This document shows positions 1 to 8,479 of a stretch of 46,117 nt of DNA, one piece after another. A model generated the notes under the pieces. It ran no database searches. It had not been told where the DNA came from and saw nothing but the letters and a program-made list of their open reading frames with translations. Made by a program: the position numbers and the translations under genes. Location of the stretch: positions 1 to 46,117 of the forward strand of contig CAZCIB010000017.1 of assembly GCA_964498755.1 (NCBI GenBank), given 5' to 3'. Source of the stretch: RZZS01 sp964498755 (GTDB lineage Bacteria > Pseudomonadota > Alphaproteobacteria > Micavibrionales > Micavibrionaceae). Positions within the stretch are counted from its first letter, which is position 1, and the number at the start of each line of letters is the position of its first letter.

Positions 1-53
1 CCATGATGCGTAAAATACTCTCCGCTTAACATAAGCTCACGCGATTCCCCTGT
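1..53. repeat. Terminal inverted repeat, left copy
   Basis: Bases 1-53 are the exact reverse complement of 46064-46116; identity stops at base 54. The two copies face each other across the whole window. I infer that a dispersed repeat (mobile-element end or similar) lies at both contig boundaries and broke the assembly. A true terminal inverted repeat of a linear replicon is possible but less likely, because the genes between are ordinary chromosomal housekeeping genes. No gene is visible in 54-139. Confidence 0.9.
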
Positions 54-139
54 TGGATAAGTCTAATCTTGTTGCAAATCCATGCAATTACTGAGACACT
101 TTCATGTTAAAGCAACTCTAAAAAAGACAAAAGTCTTTC

Positions 140-547
140 TTGCTCCCGCCCATGACTCTGCTTGAACTTTTACTTCTTTATATCGCCTTCAGGGCAAAGC
201 ACTACGCGTGCGATTTTCTTTTGCAAACAGACTGGATGGCCCTGACCAAGGGAAAGCCGGGCCGGGAAGGCTACAAGGCGCTATTTTCTCATACGGCGCT
301 GCACGCAATCGGAACGCTTGTAATCACTCTCATTTTTGCGCCCGCATTCTGGTGGCTGGCTCTGGTGGATTTCATCATTCACAGCGTCGTGGATCGGCTG
401 AAGGGGATATTCACCTGGGGTAATCAGTGGACGCCAAACGACACGGTATTTTGGTGGACGTTCGGTCTGGATCAGGAGGCGCATAATTTTACGCATCTGA
501 CGTACATTGTGCTGATTGTCGTTTTTTCAGGCGGGATCGTCGCGTAA
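140..547 (+). CDS. DUF3307 family membrane protein
   Basis: A 135-residue hydrophobic protein with three to four predicted membrane segments. The N-terminal motif HYACDFLLQTDWMA followed by a Lys-rich turn, and the histidines in SHTALHAIG, FIIHSVVDRLKG and DQEAHNFTH, match the DUF3307 family of small inner-membrane proteins; the family has no established function. The reading frame opens at a TTG (140), but the ATG at 152 (MTLLELLLLYIAF) would begin directly before the first membrane helix and is an equally good start. No clear Shine-Dalgarno sequence precedes either. The next gene, rpmJ, has its own promoter, so the two need not be co-transcribed. Confidence 0.75.
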   Translation: MLPPMTLLELLLLYIAFRAKHYACDFLLQTDWMALTKGKPGREGYKALFSHTALHAIGTLVITLIFAPAFWWLALVDFIIHSVVDRLKGIFTWGNQWTPNDTVFWWTFGLDQEAHNFTHLTYIVLIVVFSGGIVA

Positions 548-552
548 AGGCC

Positions 553-582
553 TTGACAACAAAGACGTAAAGCGTGTATTTC
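553..582 (+). promoter_or_regulatory. Predicted sigma70-type promoter of rpmJ
   Basis: A perfect TTGACA (553-558) lies 18 bases before TATTTC (577-582), 30 bases upstream of the rpmJ start. The -10 box is weak (three consensus bases). The site lies just after the DUF3307 stop codon and fits an independent rpmJ transcript closed by the terminator at 764-789. Confidence 0.45.
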
Positions 583-611
583 ATCTTTTCACTCGGAAAT
601 CAGGTGATGTT

Positions 612-737
612 ATGAAAGTCGTAAACTCGATCAAGACGTTGAAAAACCGCCACCGTGAATGCCGCGTCATTCGCCGCAAAGGACGGACATACGTGATTAA
701 TAAAACCAACCCGCGTTTCAAGGCGCGTCAGGGTTAA
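612..737 (+). CDS. rpmJ: 50S ribosomal protein bL36
   Basis: This 41-residue, strongly basic protein is ribosomal protein bL36 of the large subunit. The ending NPRFKARQG and the core CRVIRRKGRTYVINK are typical of the alphaproteobacterial form. Only one cysteine is present, so this is the C-minus version that lacks the zinc-ribbon ligands. The frame can be read from further upstream, but the ATG at 612 gives the family length and start MKVVNSIKTLKNRH. It is monocistronic here: a TTGACA-type promoter precedes it and a rho-independent terminator follows within 30 bases. Confidence 0.95.
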   Translation: MKVVNSIKTLKNRHRECRVIRRKGRTYVINKTNPRFKARQG

Positions 738-763
738 GCTGATATTTGAGTTCAGGTTTGCCG

Positions 764-789
764 GGAGCGCATTTTTTGCGCTCTTTTTT
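764..789 (+). terminator. Rho-independent terminator after rpmJ
   Basis: A seven-base stem GAGCGCA (765-771) pairs with TGCGCTC (777-783) across a five-base T loop and is followed directly by TTTTTT. It separates rpmJ from the mreB operon. Confidence 0.85.
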
Positions 790-894
790 CATGTCCAAGG
801 CATGGGGATAACCCAAAAAACACTTGATGCGGAAAACGATCCGGTCTGATATAAGCGTCTTTATACAGTTTATAAAAGGAAAAGCTCTTAACAC

Positions 895-1935
895 ATGTTT
901 TCCAAGCTCTTCGGGTTTATGTCCGCCGACATGGCGATTGATCTTGGCACGGCCAATACGCTTGTTTACGTGAAGGACCAGGGTATCGTTCTGAATGAGC
1001 CTTCGGTCGTGGCCATTTCCATGGCCAGCGGCAAAAAGCAAATCCTCGCCGTTGGTAACGAGGCCAAGCAGATGTTGGGCCGTACGCCCGGAAATATTGT
1101 TGCGATCAGACCCTTGCGCGACGGCGTTATTGCTGACTTTGAAGTGACCGAGGCGATGATCAAGCACTTCATCCGGAAAGTGCACAGCCGAAGCTCCTTC
1201 GTCTCTCCGAAAATGATTATCTGCGTGCCTTCCGGGTCAACGGCCGTAGAGCGGAGGGCCATTCAGGAGTCCGCCGAAAGCGCGGGCGCAAGCGAAGTGC
1301 ATTTGATCGAAGAGCCGATGGCTGCCGCGATTGGCGCGGGATTGCCGGTCACGGAGCCGACGGGATCAATGGTGGTGGATATCGGCGGCGGCACGACTGA
1401 AGTCGCCGTGATTTCGCTGGGCGGCATTGTCTATGCGCGTTCCGTCCGGGTCGGCGGCGATAAAATGGATGAAGCGATTATCGCTTATATCCGCCGCGTG
1501 CATAATTTGCTCATCGGCGAGAGCACTGCAGAACGCATCAAAAAAGAAGTCGGCTCGGCCTGTTCTCCCGGCGACGGGGAGGGAGCGGGCATGGAAATCA
1601 AGGGCAGGGACCTTATGAATGGCGTACCCAAGGAAATCCTTGTGACAGAACGTCAGATTGCCGAGAGTCTTGGCGAACCCGTTGGACAAATCGTCGAGGC
1701 GGTCAAGGTGGCTCTTGAGCACACGGCTCCTGAGCTTGCCGCCGATATTGTTGAAAAAGGGATTGTTTTGACCGGGGGCGGGGCGTTGCTGGCCAATCTT
1801 GATTATGTCTTGCGGCATGCGACCGGGCTCGCCGTGACCATTGCCGATGATCCTTTGTCTTGCGTTGCTCTTGGCACGGGGCATGCGCTTGAAGAGATCA
1901 AGGCCCTTAAAAACGTTCTGATTGGCGCGTATTAA
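895..1935 (+). CDS. mreB: Rod shape-determining protein MreB
   Basis: MreB is the bacterial actin that polymerises under the inner membrane and guides lateral cell-wall synthesis by the Rod complex. The 346-residue length is normal. The actin-fold nucleotide motifs are visible: phosphate-1 loop IDLGTANTLVY near residues 15-25, phosphate-2 loop DIGGGTTEVAVISLG near 162-176, and the adenosine motif GIVLTGGGALLANLD near 287-301. The N-terminal MFSKLFGFMS is a plausible amphipathic membrane anchor. It is the first gene of mreB-mreC-mreD-mrdA-rodA. An AAAGGA sequence lies somewhat far from the ATG. No unusual features. Confidence 0.98.
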   Translation: MFSKLFGFMSADMAIDLGTANTLVYVKDQGIVLNEPSVVAISMASGKKQILAVGNEAKQMLGRTPGNIVAIRPLRDGVIADFEVTEAMIKHFIRKVHSRSSFVSPKMIICVPSGSTAVERRAIQESAESAGASEVHLIEEPMAAAIGAGLPVTEPTGSMVVDIGGGTTEVAVISLGGIVYARSVRVGGDKMDEAIIAYIRRVHNLLIGESTAERIKKEVGSACSPGDGEGAGMEIKGRDLMNGVPKEILVTERQIAESLGEPVGQIVEAVKVALEHTAPELAADIVEKGIVLTGGGALLANLDYVLRHATGLAVTIADDPLSCVALGTGHALEEIKALKNVLIGAY

Positions 1936-2051
1936 GTTTATTTTCAACAATAAGCTTATAATAAATAAAGGTAACGCATTGCAGGGACTTGCTTTTCGAA
2001 GTACCTTATAAATAGAGGCGATTTGCCGGAATCCCGGACATTCGCAAATAG

Positions 2052-2927
2052 GTGGGGACTTTTTTTGTGAAGCCGCGCAGATGGATATTTCCAAGTAAGG
2101 TTGCTCCGTTTCAGGGTTGGAATGGCGCATTTTCGGCCTTCTTTTTTGTACTGGCCTCGCTGATCCTTTTGGCCGTGTCCGGACTTCGACCGGGCATGCT
2201 TGAGCCTTTGCGCATGAAAACCGCCGAACTGACGGCGCCGGCGCTGGGGACTGTCAGCCGTCCCTTTCACGATCTTGCCGTGGTTATCGAGGACGTCGCC
2301 GGAATTGCGAACCTGCGCGCGGAAATTGCCGCCTTGCAACAGGAGAACGCGCGCCTTAAAGCCTGGTATCAAACCGCGATGATGCTGGAAACCGAGAACA
2401 AATCCTTGCAGGAACTGTTAAACGTTAAGCTCGATCCCCGTTATTCTTTCGTAACGGCTCGTGTGATCACGGACCCGTCCAGCTCTTTCGTGCACAGCAT
2501 TATCGTGAATGCCGGGGAAAATGACGCAGTTCAAAAGGGACAGGCCGTCCTGTCTGGCGACGGCCTTGTCGGGAGGATTGTCGAGGTAGATAAAAATGTG
2601 GCGCGCGTATTGCTGCTGAACGATATGAATGCGCGCATTCCCGTAATGATAGCGGAGAGCCGCCACAAGGCTATTATGACCGGAACGAACCGGAAGCAGC
2701 CTGTTCTGAACTATCTTTCAGGCGACGTCGCAATTGAGGCCGGCGCGCGCGTCGTCACCTCCGGTGATGGCGGCGTCTTGCCGCCGGGGCTTCCCGTTGG
2801 CGTCGTGAAAAAAGGCGCGGATGAACGGACATACGTCGATCTGTTTTCTGACGCGGATCGTTTGATGCATGTCAGAATTGTCAATGTTCCTGTCGATCCT
2901 TATTTGCAAACAAGTTTAAGCGAGTAA
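2052..2927 (+). CDS. mreC: Rod shape-determining protein MreC
   Basis: MreC is a bitopic periplasmic scaffold that links MreB and MreD to PBP2-RodA and activates them. The protein has a short basic cytoplasmic tail, one membrane segment (AFSAFFFVLASLILLAVSGL, about residues 26-45), a coiled coil (about 75-120, with alternating Leu, Glu and Gln) and a C-terminal beta domain with the conserved block FVHSIIVNAGENDAVQKGQAV and the late motif GVVKKGAD. The given start is a GTG at 2052. A second GTG at 2067 (start VKPRRWIF) has GGTGGGG nine bases upstream and may be the true start. The 116 bases before it are AT-rich without a clear promoter. Confidence 0.93.
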   Translation: MGTFFVKPRRWIFPSKVAPFQGWNGAFSAFFFVLASLILLAVSGLRPGMLEPLRMKTAELTAPALGTVSRPFHDLAVVIEDVAGIANLRAEIAALQQENARLKAWYQTAMMLETENKSLQELLNVKLDPRYSFVTARVITDPSSSFVHSIIVNAGENDAVQKGQAVLSGDGLVGRIVEVDKNVARVLLLNDMNARIPVMIAESRHKAIMTGTNRKQPVLNYLSGDVAIEAGARVVTSGDGGVLPPGLPVGVVKKGADERTYVDLFSDADRLMHVRIVNVPVDPYLQTSLSE

Positions 2928-3012
2928 AGCGGACAGGTTTTACCTCGTCAAAATCAAGATGCGCAGACATTAAAGCGCTGGAAAAAACGGCTCATAATGC
3001 GTAACGTGCGCT

Positions 3013-3564
3013 ATGGCCTCTTACAATCCGGCAGAGTCAAAGCTAGAGCTTTTTCTAAGGCTGTCAGTGCCGCATTTGCTTATGGTTTTTTTGCTGGCGC
3101 TGAATCTTGCGTCTACGGCAATGCCTTACGCCGGATTGCTCAAGCCGGACTTTCTCTTGCCGGCGATTTATTACTGGGCTCTCTACAGGCCGACATTGTT
3201 GCCGCCGGCATATACCTTTTTAATCGGTCTCGTGGTGGACTTGATTAGCGGCTTTCCGGTTGGCCTGCATGCGGTCAGTTATATTGCCGTCGATTGGGTC
3301 ATTAGCGGCCAGCGGCGTTTTTTGATGGGGCAAAGCTACCCCGTGATCTGGCTGGGCTTCGTGTTTACCGCCGTGATCGTTGCTGGCGGGCAATGGCTGT
3401 TAATGGGGCTTTTTCACTTGGGCTTGAGTGATTTCGTTCCGGTTTTTGTCAAGGCGCTTATGACGGTTCTGATCTTTCCGCTATTGGTTGTTTTGCTGCT
3501 GCTGACGCACAGGGTTTTGCCGGGACATCCGAAGAGCTCTTATCCGCCGGGAATGGGGCTGTGA
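3013..3564 (+). CDS. mreD: Rod shape-determining protein MreD
   Basis: A 183-residue polytopic membrane protein with about five hydrophobic segments. Family marks are PDFLLPAIYYWALYRP after the first helix and the GLVVDLISGFPVGLHAVSY block, close to the usual MreD sequence. MreD connects MreC with the PBP2-RodA synthase in the elongasome. It lies 85 bases after mreC and 4 bases before the PBP2 gene. The ribosome-binding site before the ATG is weak, which suggests translational coupling or low expression. Confidence 0.93.
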   Translation: MASYNPAESKLELFLRLSVPHLLMVFLLALNLASTAMPYAGLLKPDFLLPAIYYWALYRPTLLPPAYTFLIGLVVDLISGFPVGLHAVSYIAVDWVISGQRRFLMGQSYPVIWLGFVFTAVIVAGGQWLLMGLFHLGLSDFVPVFVKALMTVLIFPLLVVLLLLTHRVLPGHPKSSYPPGMGL

Positions 3565-3568
3565 TCGT

Positions 3569-5464
3569 ATGAAGGAACAGGAGCCAAGCCGCTCGAAACG
3601 TTTTACCCGCCGCGCTGTCGTGCTCGGGATAATGCAGGGCGCAATTCTGGCTGCGCTTGGCGGGCGGCTCGCCTATCTTCAGGTCGCCGAGGGTAATCGC
3701 TACCGCATGCTTTCGGACAAGAACAGGATCAACATCAAAATACTGCCGCCGTCTCGCGGCGAGATCACAGACCGGAAGGGCGTGCCGCTCGCGATTAACG
3801 AACGTAATTTTCGCGTCCTTTTAACGCCCGAGCAAACGGAAAGCTCCGAAAACTCCCTTCGCGCATTGCAGAAAATCATCGATTTGTCTGAGCGTGATAT
3901 TTCAAAGACGCTCAAAAAGGTCAAACAAAGCCCGAAATTTGCGCCGATTGAAATCCGGGACCAGCTGAGCTGGCATGACGTTGCAAAAATAGAAGTCAAT
4001 CTGGCGGGGTTGCCGGGTATATCGATTGAGGTTGGAGAGATGCGCAGCTATCCGCTGGGCGAGTCGACGGCGCATCTGATTGGTTATGTGGGTGCGGTCA
4101 GCCGCTCTGAGCTGGGCGAAGACCGCGTTTTAAGCCTTCCCGGATTCAAGACCGGCAAGACGGGGGCTGAGCGGGCCTACGAACAGGATTTGCGCGGCAA
4201 GGCCGGAACGGCGGAGATGGAGGTCAACGTCGTAGGCCGCGAGGTTCGGACCCTGAAAAAGATCCCAAGTACGCCGGGAAAGCATATCACCCTGACGATT
4301 GACGCTGATCTTCAAAAATTTACGCAAGACAGGCTCAGCAAGGAGCGCAGCGCCTCGGCGGTCATTATGGACGCAAAAACAGGCGCGATTTATGCAATGG
4401 TCTCTTCACCGGGATTTGATCCGAATATGTTTGCAGGCGGCATTTCCGTTGAGGACTGGGAAAAGCTGTTGTCCGACCCGGCCTATCCTTTAACCAACAA
4501 GGCGATTGCGGGACAGTATCCGCCGGGATCGACGTTCAAGATGATTACTGCGCTGGCGGCGCTGGAGCATGGCGTGGCGACGCGCAACACAAGCGTCTTT
4601 TGTCCCGGGCATTACCGCTATGGCGGCGATCTGTTTCATTGCTGGAGCTGGGCCGGGCATGGCCGCATGGATGTCGTCGAGGCGCTTTCGCAGTCCTGTG
4701 ACGTTTACTTTTACAAAATCTCGACGGATCTCGGAATAAGGAATATCGCCGACATGGCTTACCGTTTTGGTCTCGGGAAAAAATTCGGGTTCGAACTCTC
4801 GGAGGAACGTCCCGGCCTTGTGCCGGACAAAAGCTGGAAAATGGGACATTTCGGGGAGGTCTGGCGGCCCGGCGAGACGATTGTCGCCAGCATCGGACAG
4901 GGCTATCTGCAGGCGACGCCCATGCAGATGGCGACGATGACGGCGCGTCTCGTTAATGGCGGCCGCGCCGTCGAACCATGGATGACCGGCTACAAAGGCC
5001 TTGTGAAAGGCGGGCAGGACGACTGGCCGGAAATGAATATCAACCGGCGTCATCTTGATCTGATCCTGCGTGGTATGAACAGGGCCGTAAACCATAAAGA
5101 GGGCACGGCGCATGAGGCGCGGATCGAGGACGGCTCGCGGCTTATGGGCGGTAAAACAGGAACGTCCCAGGTGCGCCGGATCACGCAGCAGGAGCGTCTT
5201 GAAGGCATTCGCAACGAGGATTTGCCCTGGCGCCTGCGTCACCACGCGCTTTTTGTCGGTTACGCGCCCCTGAAAAACCCGCGTTACGTATGCGCCGTCG
5301 TCGTTGAACATGGCGGCAGCGGCAGCGCGACCGCGGCGCCGATCGCGCGGGATTTGCTTCTGGAAACGCAGCGGCGCGCGCCGACGAATACCCCCGTTCG
5401 CCCGCCTGAAGACGTGCTGGCGAAGGCGAAGGCCGACGCTGAAAAACCGGGGGAGATAAACTGA
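3569..5464 (+). CDS. mrdA: Penicillin-binding protein 2 (class B transpeptidase)
   Basis: PBP2 is the peptidoglycan cross-linking enzyme of the elongasome and works with RodA. The 631-residue protein has a membrane anchor near residues 16-36, the class B pedestal domain with the conserved block SRGEITDRKGVPLAINE, and a C-terminal transpeptidase domain. The three active-site motifs are present: STFK at 321-324 (nucleophile Ser321), SCD at 376-378 in the SxN/SxD position, and KTG at 529-531. The ATG at 3569 lies four bases after mreD, and the stop overlaps the rodA start by one base, so translation is probably coupled. Confidence 0.97.
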   Translation: MKEQEPSRSKRFTRRAVVLGIMQGAILAALGGRLAYLQVAEGNRYRMLSDKNRINIKILPPSRGEITDRKGVPLAINERNFRVLLTPEQTESSENSLRALQKIIDLSERDISKTLKKVKQSPKFAPIEIRDQLSWHDVAKIEVNLAGLPGISIEVGEMRSYPLGESTAHLIGYVGAVSRSELGEDRVLSLPGFKTGKTGAERAYEQDLRGKAGTAEMEVNVVGREVRTLKKIPSTPGKHITLTIDADLQKFTQDRLSKERSASAVIMDAKTGAIYAMVSSPGFDPNMFAGGISVEDWEKLLSDPAYPLTNKAIAGQYPPGSTFKMITALAALEHGVATRNTSVFCPGHYRYGGDLFHCWSWAGHGRMDVVEALSQSCDVYFYKISTDLGIRNIADMAYRFGLGKKFGFELSEERPGLVPDKSWKMGHFGEVWRPGETIVASIGQGYLQATPMQMATMTARLVNGGRAVEPWMTGYKGLVKGGQDDWPEMNINRRHLDLILRGMNRAVNHKEGTAHEARIEDGSRLMGGKTGTSQVRRITQQERLEGIRNEDLPWRLRHHALFVGYAPLKNPRYVCAVVVEHGGSGSATAAPIARDLLLETQRRAPTNTPVRPPEDVLAKAKADAEKPGEIN

Positions 5465-6600
5465 TGGCGGGACCCATTACCATACAGGACGACCGCATGA
5501 CCTTCACGGGCAAGCTCAGGCAGATGAATATCGGCCTGATCCTGATTATCACTGCGGTCGCGGGAATAGGTTTTCTGGCGCTGTTCTCTGCGGGCGGCGG
5601 GCAGCTTGATCCCTGGGCTTCGCGGCAGCTATTGCGATACGGCTTTTGTTTTTTGGTCATGGTTACGGTTGCGCTGATCCCGATTCACTGGTGGTTCCGG
5701 CTCTCCTATCTCGCATTTTTCGGCGGGATCGTCCTGCTGATCGCCGTGCAGGTCATGGGCCATGTCGGCATGGGGGCGCAGCGCTGGATCGACCTGGGTT
5801 TTATGAAACTCCAGCCGTCCGAGTTGATGAAGCTGGCCGTGGTTATGGCGCTCGCGCGTTATTTCAATAGCGCGGCGCTGGAAGACGTCAAACGCATCCG
5901 CTATCTGATTATACCGGCCCTGATTATACTTTTGCCGGTTGGACTGGTCCTGCTGCAGCCTGACCTGGGGACGTCGCTGATGATTACGATGGCGGGCGGA
6001 GCGATGTTTTTCCTCGCCGGCGTTCCGTTATGGATGTTTGGCGTTGTCATCGGGCTGGGGCTCGCGGCAATGCCCGTCGTCTGGCACTTCCTGCATGATT
6101 ACCAGAAACAGCGCGTTCTGACCTTTATGAACCCGGAGTCCGACCCGCTCGGCGCGGGCTATCACATTACGCAGTCCAAGATCGCGCTGGGTTCGGGCGG
6201 GCTCGAAGGCAAAGGCTTTTTACAGGGAACGCAAAGCCACCTCAATTTCCTGCCGGAAAAGCAGACGGACTTTATCTTTACGCTCTGGGCGGAGGAGTGG
6301 GGGCTTTTCGGCGGGCTGTTTTTGCTGGCGCTGTTCGCGCTGATTATTTTTTACGGCTATCTGATCGCGTTCCGCTGCCGCCACGGATACGGGCGTTTGC
6401 TCTCTCTCGGGCTGATCGTCAACTTCTCGCTCTACGTGTTTATCAATATCGCGATGGTGATGGGATTGATCCCGGTCGTCGGCGCGCCATTGCCGCTGGT
6501 TTCCTACGGCGGCACGGCAATGCTCTCCGCCATGATCGGCTTCGGTTTGATTATGAGCTGCAACATTCACCGGGAATCGAAACTGGCGCGGATGCAGTAA
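5464..6600 (+). CDS. rodA: Peptidoglycan glycosyltransferase RodA (SEDS family)
   Basis: RodA polymerises lipid II into glycan strands and pairs with PBP2. The 378-residue protein has about ten membrane segments and the SEDS signatures: LQPSELMKLAVVMALARYF (near 117-135), LLQPDLGTSLMI (near 162-173) containing the catalytic-region Asp, the long periplasmic loop with GAGYHITQSKIALGSGG, NFLPEKQTDFIF, and the late PVVGAPLPLVSYGGTAM. It is the last gene of the elongasome operon. The stop codon is followed within five bases by the imperfect palindrome at 6606-6687. Confidence 0.97.
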   Translation: MAGPITIQDDRMTFTGKLRQMNIGLILIITAVAGIGFLALFSAGGGQLDPWASRQLLRYGFCFLVMVTVALIPIHWWFRLSYLAFFGGIVLLIAVQVMGHVGMGAQRWIDLGFMKLQPSELMKLAVVMALARYFNSAALEDVKRIRYLIIPALIILLPVGLVLLQPDLGTSLMITMAGGAMFFLAGVPLWMFGVVIGLGLAAMPVVWHFLHDYQKQRVLTFMNPESDPLGAGYHITQSKIALGSGGLEGKGFLQGTQSHLNFLPEKQTDFIFTLWAEEWGLFGGLFLLALFALIIFYGYLIAFRCRHGYGRLLSLGLIVNFSLYVFINIAMVMGLIPVVGAPLPLVSYGGTAMLSAMIGFGLIMSCNIHRESKLARMQ

Positions 6601-6605
6601 ATCAG

Positions 6606-6687
6606 TAGCGAGTTGAGAGAAGCGAGAAGCGAGATTTTATGAGCCTTAAGCTATTTCTCGCTTCTTGTAACTCGTTTCTCGCTTCTG
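6606..6687. repeat. Palindromic element of GCGAGAA words between rodA and grxD
   Basis: The left arm holds repeats of the word GAAGCGAGAA and the right arm holds its reverse complement (TCTCGCTTCT twice), with a short central spacer. The element fills the whole gap between the convergent rodA and grxD stop codons. It belongs to the same style of word-based palindromes as those at 7045, 10364 and 40764, although the exact word differs. It could act as a bidirectional terminator hairpin, but no T-run marks a classical one. Confidence 0.7.
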
Positions 6688-7026
<339 letters not shown>

Positions 7027-7044
7027 TTTGCTCCCCTTGGTCGC

Positions 7045-7120
7045 AGTTGTGAGTCGCGAGTAGCGAGTCGTGAGCCAATTCGCGAAAAAACTCGCGACTC
7101 GCTACTCACGACTCGCAACT
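7045..7120. repeat. Palindromic element between bolA and grxD (GAGTNGCGAGT family)
   Basis: Two 30-base arms (7045-7074 and 7091-7120) are near-perfect reverse complements around a 16-base centre. Each arm is made of four degenerate copies of a word like GAGTNGCGAGT. The right end forms the last two bases of the bolA TAG stop codon, so the element begins exactly at the end of that gene. In the bolA-grxD transcript it would form a long hairpin just before the grxD ribosome-binding site. Confidence 0.85.
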
Positions 7121-7355
7121 ATTCCTCCGGCAAACCCGTCTGTATCGCCAGCGCATGCAGTTCCCCGCCCATCTTGCCCTGCAGTGCCTGGTAAACCATC
7201 TGGTGCTGCTGCACCCGGTTTTTCCCGGCAAAAGACGGCGAGACGATATAGGCGGCGTAATGCTCGCCGTCGCCGCGCAGGTCGTCTATTTTCACTTCCG
7301 CGTCCGGAAGGCCTTCCTTGATCATCCTGCTGATTTCAGCCGCTTCCATAGCCAT
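7119..7355 (-). CDS. bolA: BolA family protein
   Basis: A 78-residue BolA-fold protein. BolA proteins bind monothiol glutaredoxins and help handle or sense [2Fe-2S] clusters. Recognisable parts are the start ISRMIKEGLPDAEVKIDDL, the GEHYAAYIVSPSFAGKNRVQQHQMVYQAL core with the conserved FxGKxxxxxHxxVY pattern, and the short C-terminal HALAIQTGLP, as in the IbaG/BolA1-like subgroup. Two in-frame ATGs (7355, 7349) are possible; GGGGAGA sits seven bases before the first. The TAG stop borrows its last bases from the palindrome that follows, so the original stop may have been displaced by the insertion. Confidence 0.92.
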   Translation of the reverse strand: MAMEAAEISRMIKEGLPDAEVKIDDLRGDGEHYAAYIVSPSFAGKNRVQQHQMVYQALQGKMGGELHALAIQTGLPEE

Positions 7356-7405
7356 CCGTTTTCTCCCCTGATTTCAAATTAAAATAATGCGTGGCTCAGG
7401 CAAGT

Positions 7406-7972
7406 TCAATGCTTGTAGGCCACGCCGTTGTGGATTTCGAGCACGAAGATATCGGACGCCTTGATCCATGGCTGCCGCTCGATGCTGTATGCCGTCACAA
7501 TGGCTTTCCAGATACCGGGATGCGAGACCAGAAGATAATGACTGTTTTTGGCGTTCAGGCCGTCAATAAACTCTGTGACGCGTTTGCGGACTTCTTCCGC
7601 TGATTCGCCGCCGGGCGGCGTTTCGTTGAGCGCGCGAGGCAGGACTTCTCCGGCGGGCTGGCCTTCCCATTCGCCGTAAAAGCGCTCGTTCAGCGCGTCT
7701 TCTATTTTGATGTCGGGTATTTCCAGTACGTCGGCGACGATCTCCGCGGTTTCAACGCAGCGCCGCAAGGGGCCGGAGAAAATTGTCAGGTCCTCGGCCT
7801 GCCTTGCAAGCCGGTAGGCGGCGGCGCGGGTTTGTTCTTTTCCTTCATCCGTCAGGCCTGCGCATGCCGAGCCACTGCCCGCGCAATACCCGGACGTGCA
7901 GGCGAATGAGTTCGAGTGGCGCATAAAAAACAGGGTCATAAACAAATTTTCGCTAAGGGAAATGACTTTCAT
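7406..7972 (-). CDS. Histidine phosphatase superfamily protein
   Basis: A phosphoglycerate-mutase-fold phosphatase of 188 residues (177 if the ATG at 7939 is used, which places the catalytic motif at the usual distance from the start). Catalytic His19 lies in FFMRHS, where the usual RHG is RHS. Other family marks are LTDEGKEQTRAAAYRL, SGPLRRCVETAEIV with its phosphate-binding Arg, ERFYGEWEG with the general acid region, and LLVSHPGIWKAI with the second His. The stretch after RHS is unusually rich in Cys, Ser and Gly. The substrate cannot be told. It lies in the purL-bolA-grxD gene run, 17 bases after the deaminase gene. Confidence 0.85.
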   Translation of the reverse strand: MKVISLSENLFMTLFFMRHSNSFACTSGYCAGSGSACAGLTDEGKEQTRAAAYRLARQAEDLTIFSGPLRRCVETAEIVADVLEIPDIKIEDALNERFYGEWEGQPAGEVLPRALNETPPGGESAEEVRKRVTEFIDGLNAKNSHYLLVSHPGIWKAIVTAYSIERQPWIKASDIFVLEIHNGVAYKH

Positions 7973-7989
7973 TCATCATCTGCGAAAAT

Positions 7990-8436
7990 TCACTCTTCGG
8001 CAATATCCTCGTTCCATAAATCGGGGCGTTCGCGGATAAATTTTTCCATCAGCGCAATGCAGTCCAGGTCCTGAACGAGCGTGAGCTTCACGCCGCGCTC
8101 CTTCAGAAAATCCTCGTTGCCGCCGAAATTTTTATTTTCGCCGATCACGACATGCGGAATTTTGAACTGAATGATCGTGCCCGCGCACATCATGCAAGGG
8201 CTGAGCGTGGTATAAAGAACGGTGTTTTTGTAGCTTTTTTGCCGGCCAGCGTTGGTAAGCGCCGACATCTCGCCATGCAGGATCGGGCTTGAGTCCTGAA
8301 CGCGCATGTTATGGCCTTCGCCGAGAATATTACCCTGCGCATTCGCCAGTACGGCGCCGATCGGGCAGCCGCTCTCGTTATAGCTTTTGAGGGCCTGTTC
8401 ATAGGCGCGGCGCATGAATTCGGGATTGTAGTCCAT
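7990..8436 (-). CDS. Zinc-dependent nucleoside/nucleobase deaminase
   Basis: A 148-residue protein of the cytidine deaminase-like fold. The zinc site is complete: HGE at residues 54-56 (His ligand and proton-shuttling Glu) and PCMMC at 80-84 (two Cys ligands). The arrangement resembles the yeast cytosine deaminase and guanine deaminase type rather than tRNA deaminase TadA; the loop GEGHNMRVQDSSPILHGEM is typical. The likely substrate is cytosine or another free base, which fits nucleobase salvage beside purine genes, but it cannot be fixed from sequence. The ribosome-binding site (GAGGAG) lies in the last unit of the 12-bp repeat upstream. Confidence 0.85.
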   Translation of the reverse strand: MDYNPEFMRRAYEQALKSYNESGCPIGAVLANAQGNILGEGHNMRVQDSSPILHGEMSALTNAGRQKSYKNTVLYTTLSPCMMCAGTIIQFKIPHVVIGENKNFGGNEDFLKERGVKLTLVQDLDCIALMEKFIRERPDLWNEDIAEE

Positions 8437-8443
8437 GGCTTCT

Positions 8444-8479
8444 CCTCAATCCGTTCCCCAATCCGGTCCCCAATCCGGT
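8444..8479. repeat. Three tandem 12-bp units between two operon genes
   Basis: On the minus strand the unit CCGGATTGGGGA occurs twice exactly and a third time as ACGGATTGAGGA. The array starts at the stop codon of the 345-residue protein gene, and its last unit supplies the GAGGAG ribosome-binding site of the deaminase gene. Copy number could vary by slippage. Confidence 0.85.
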
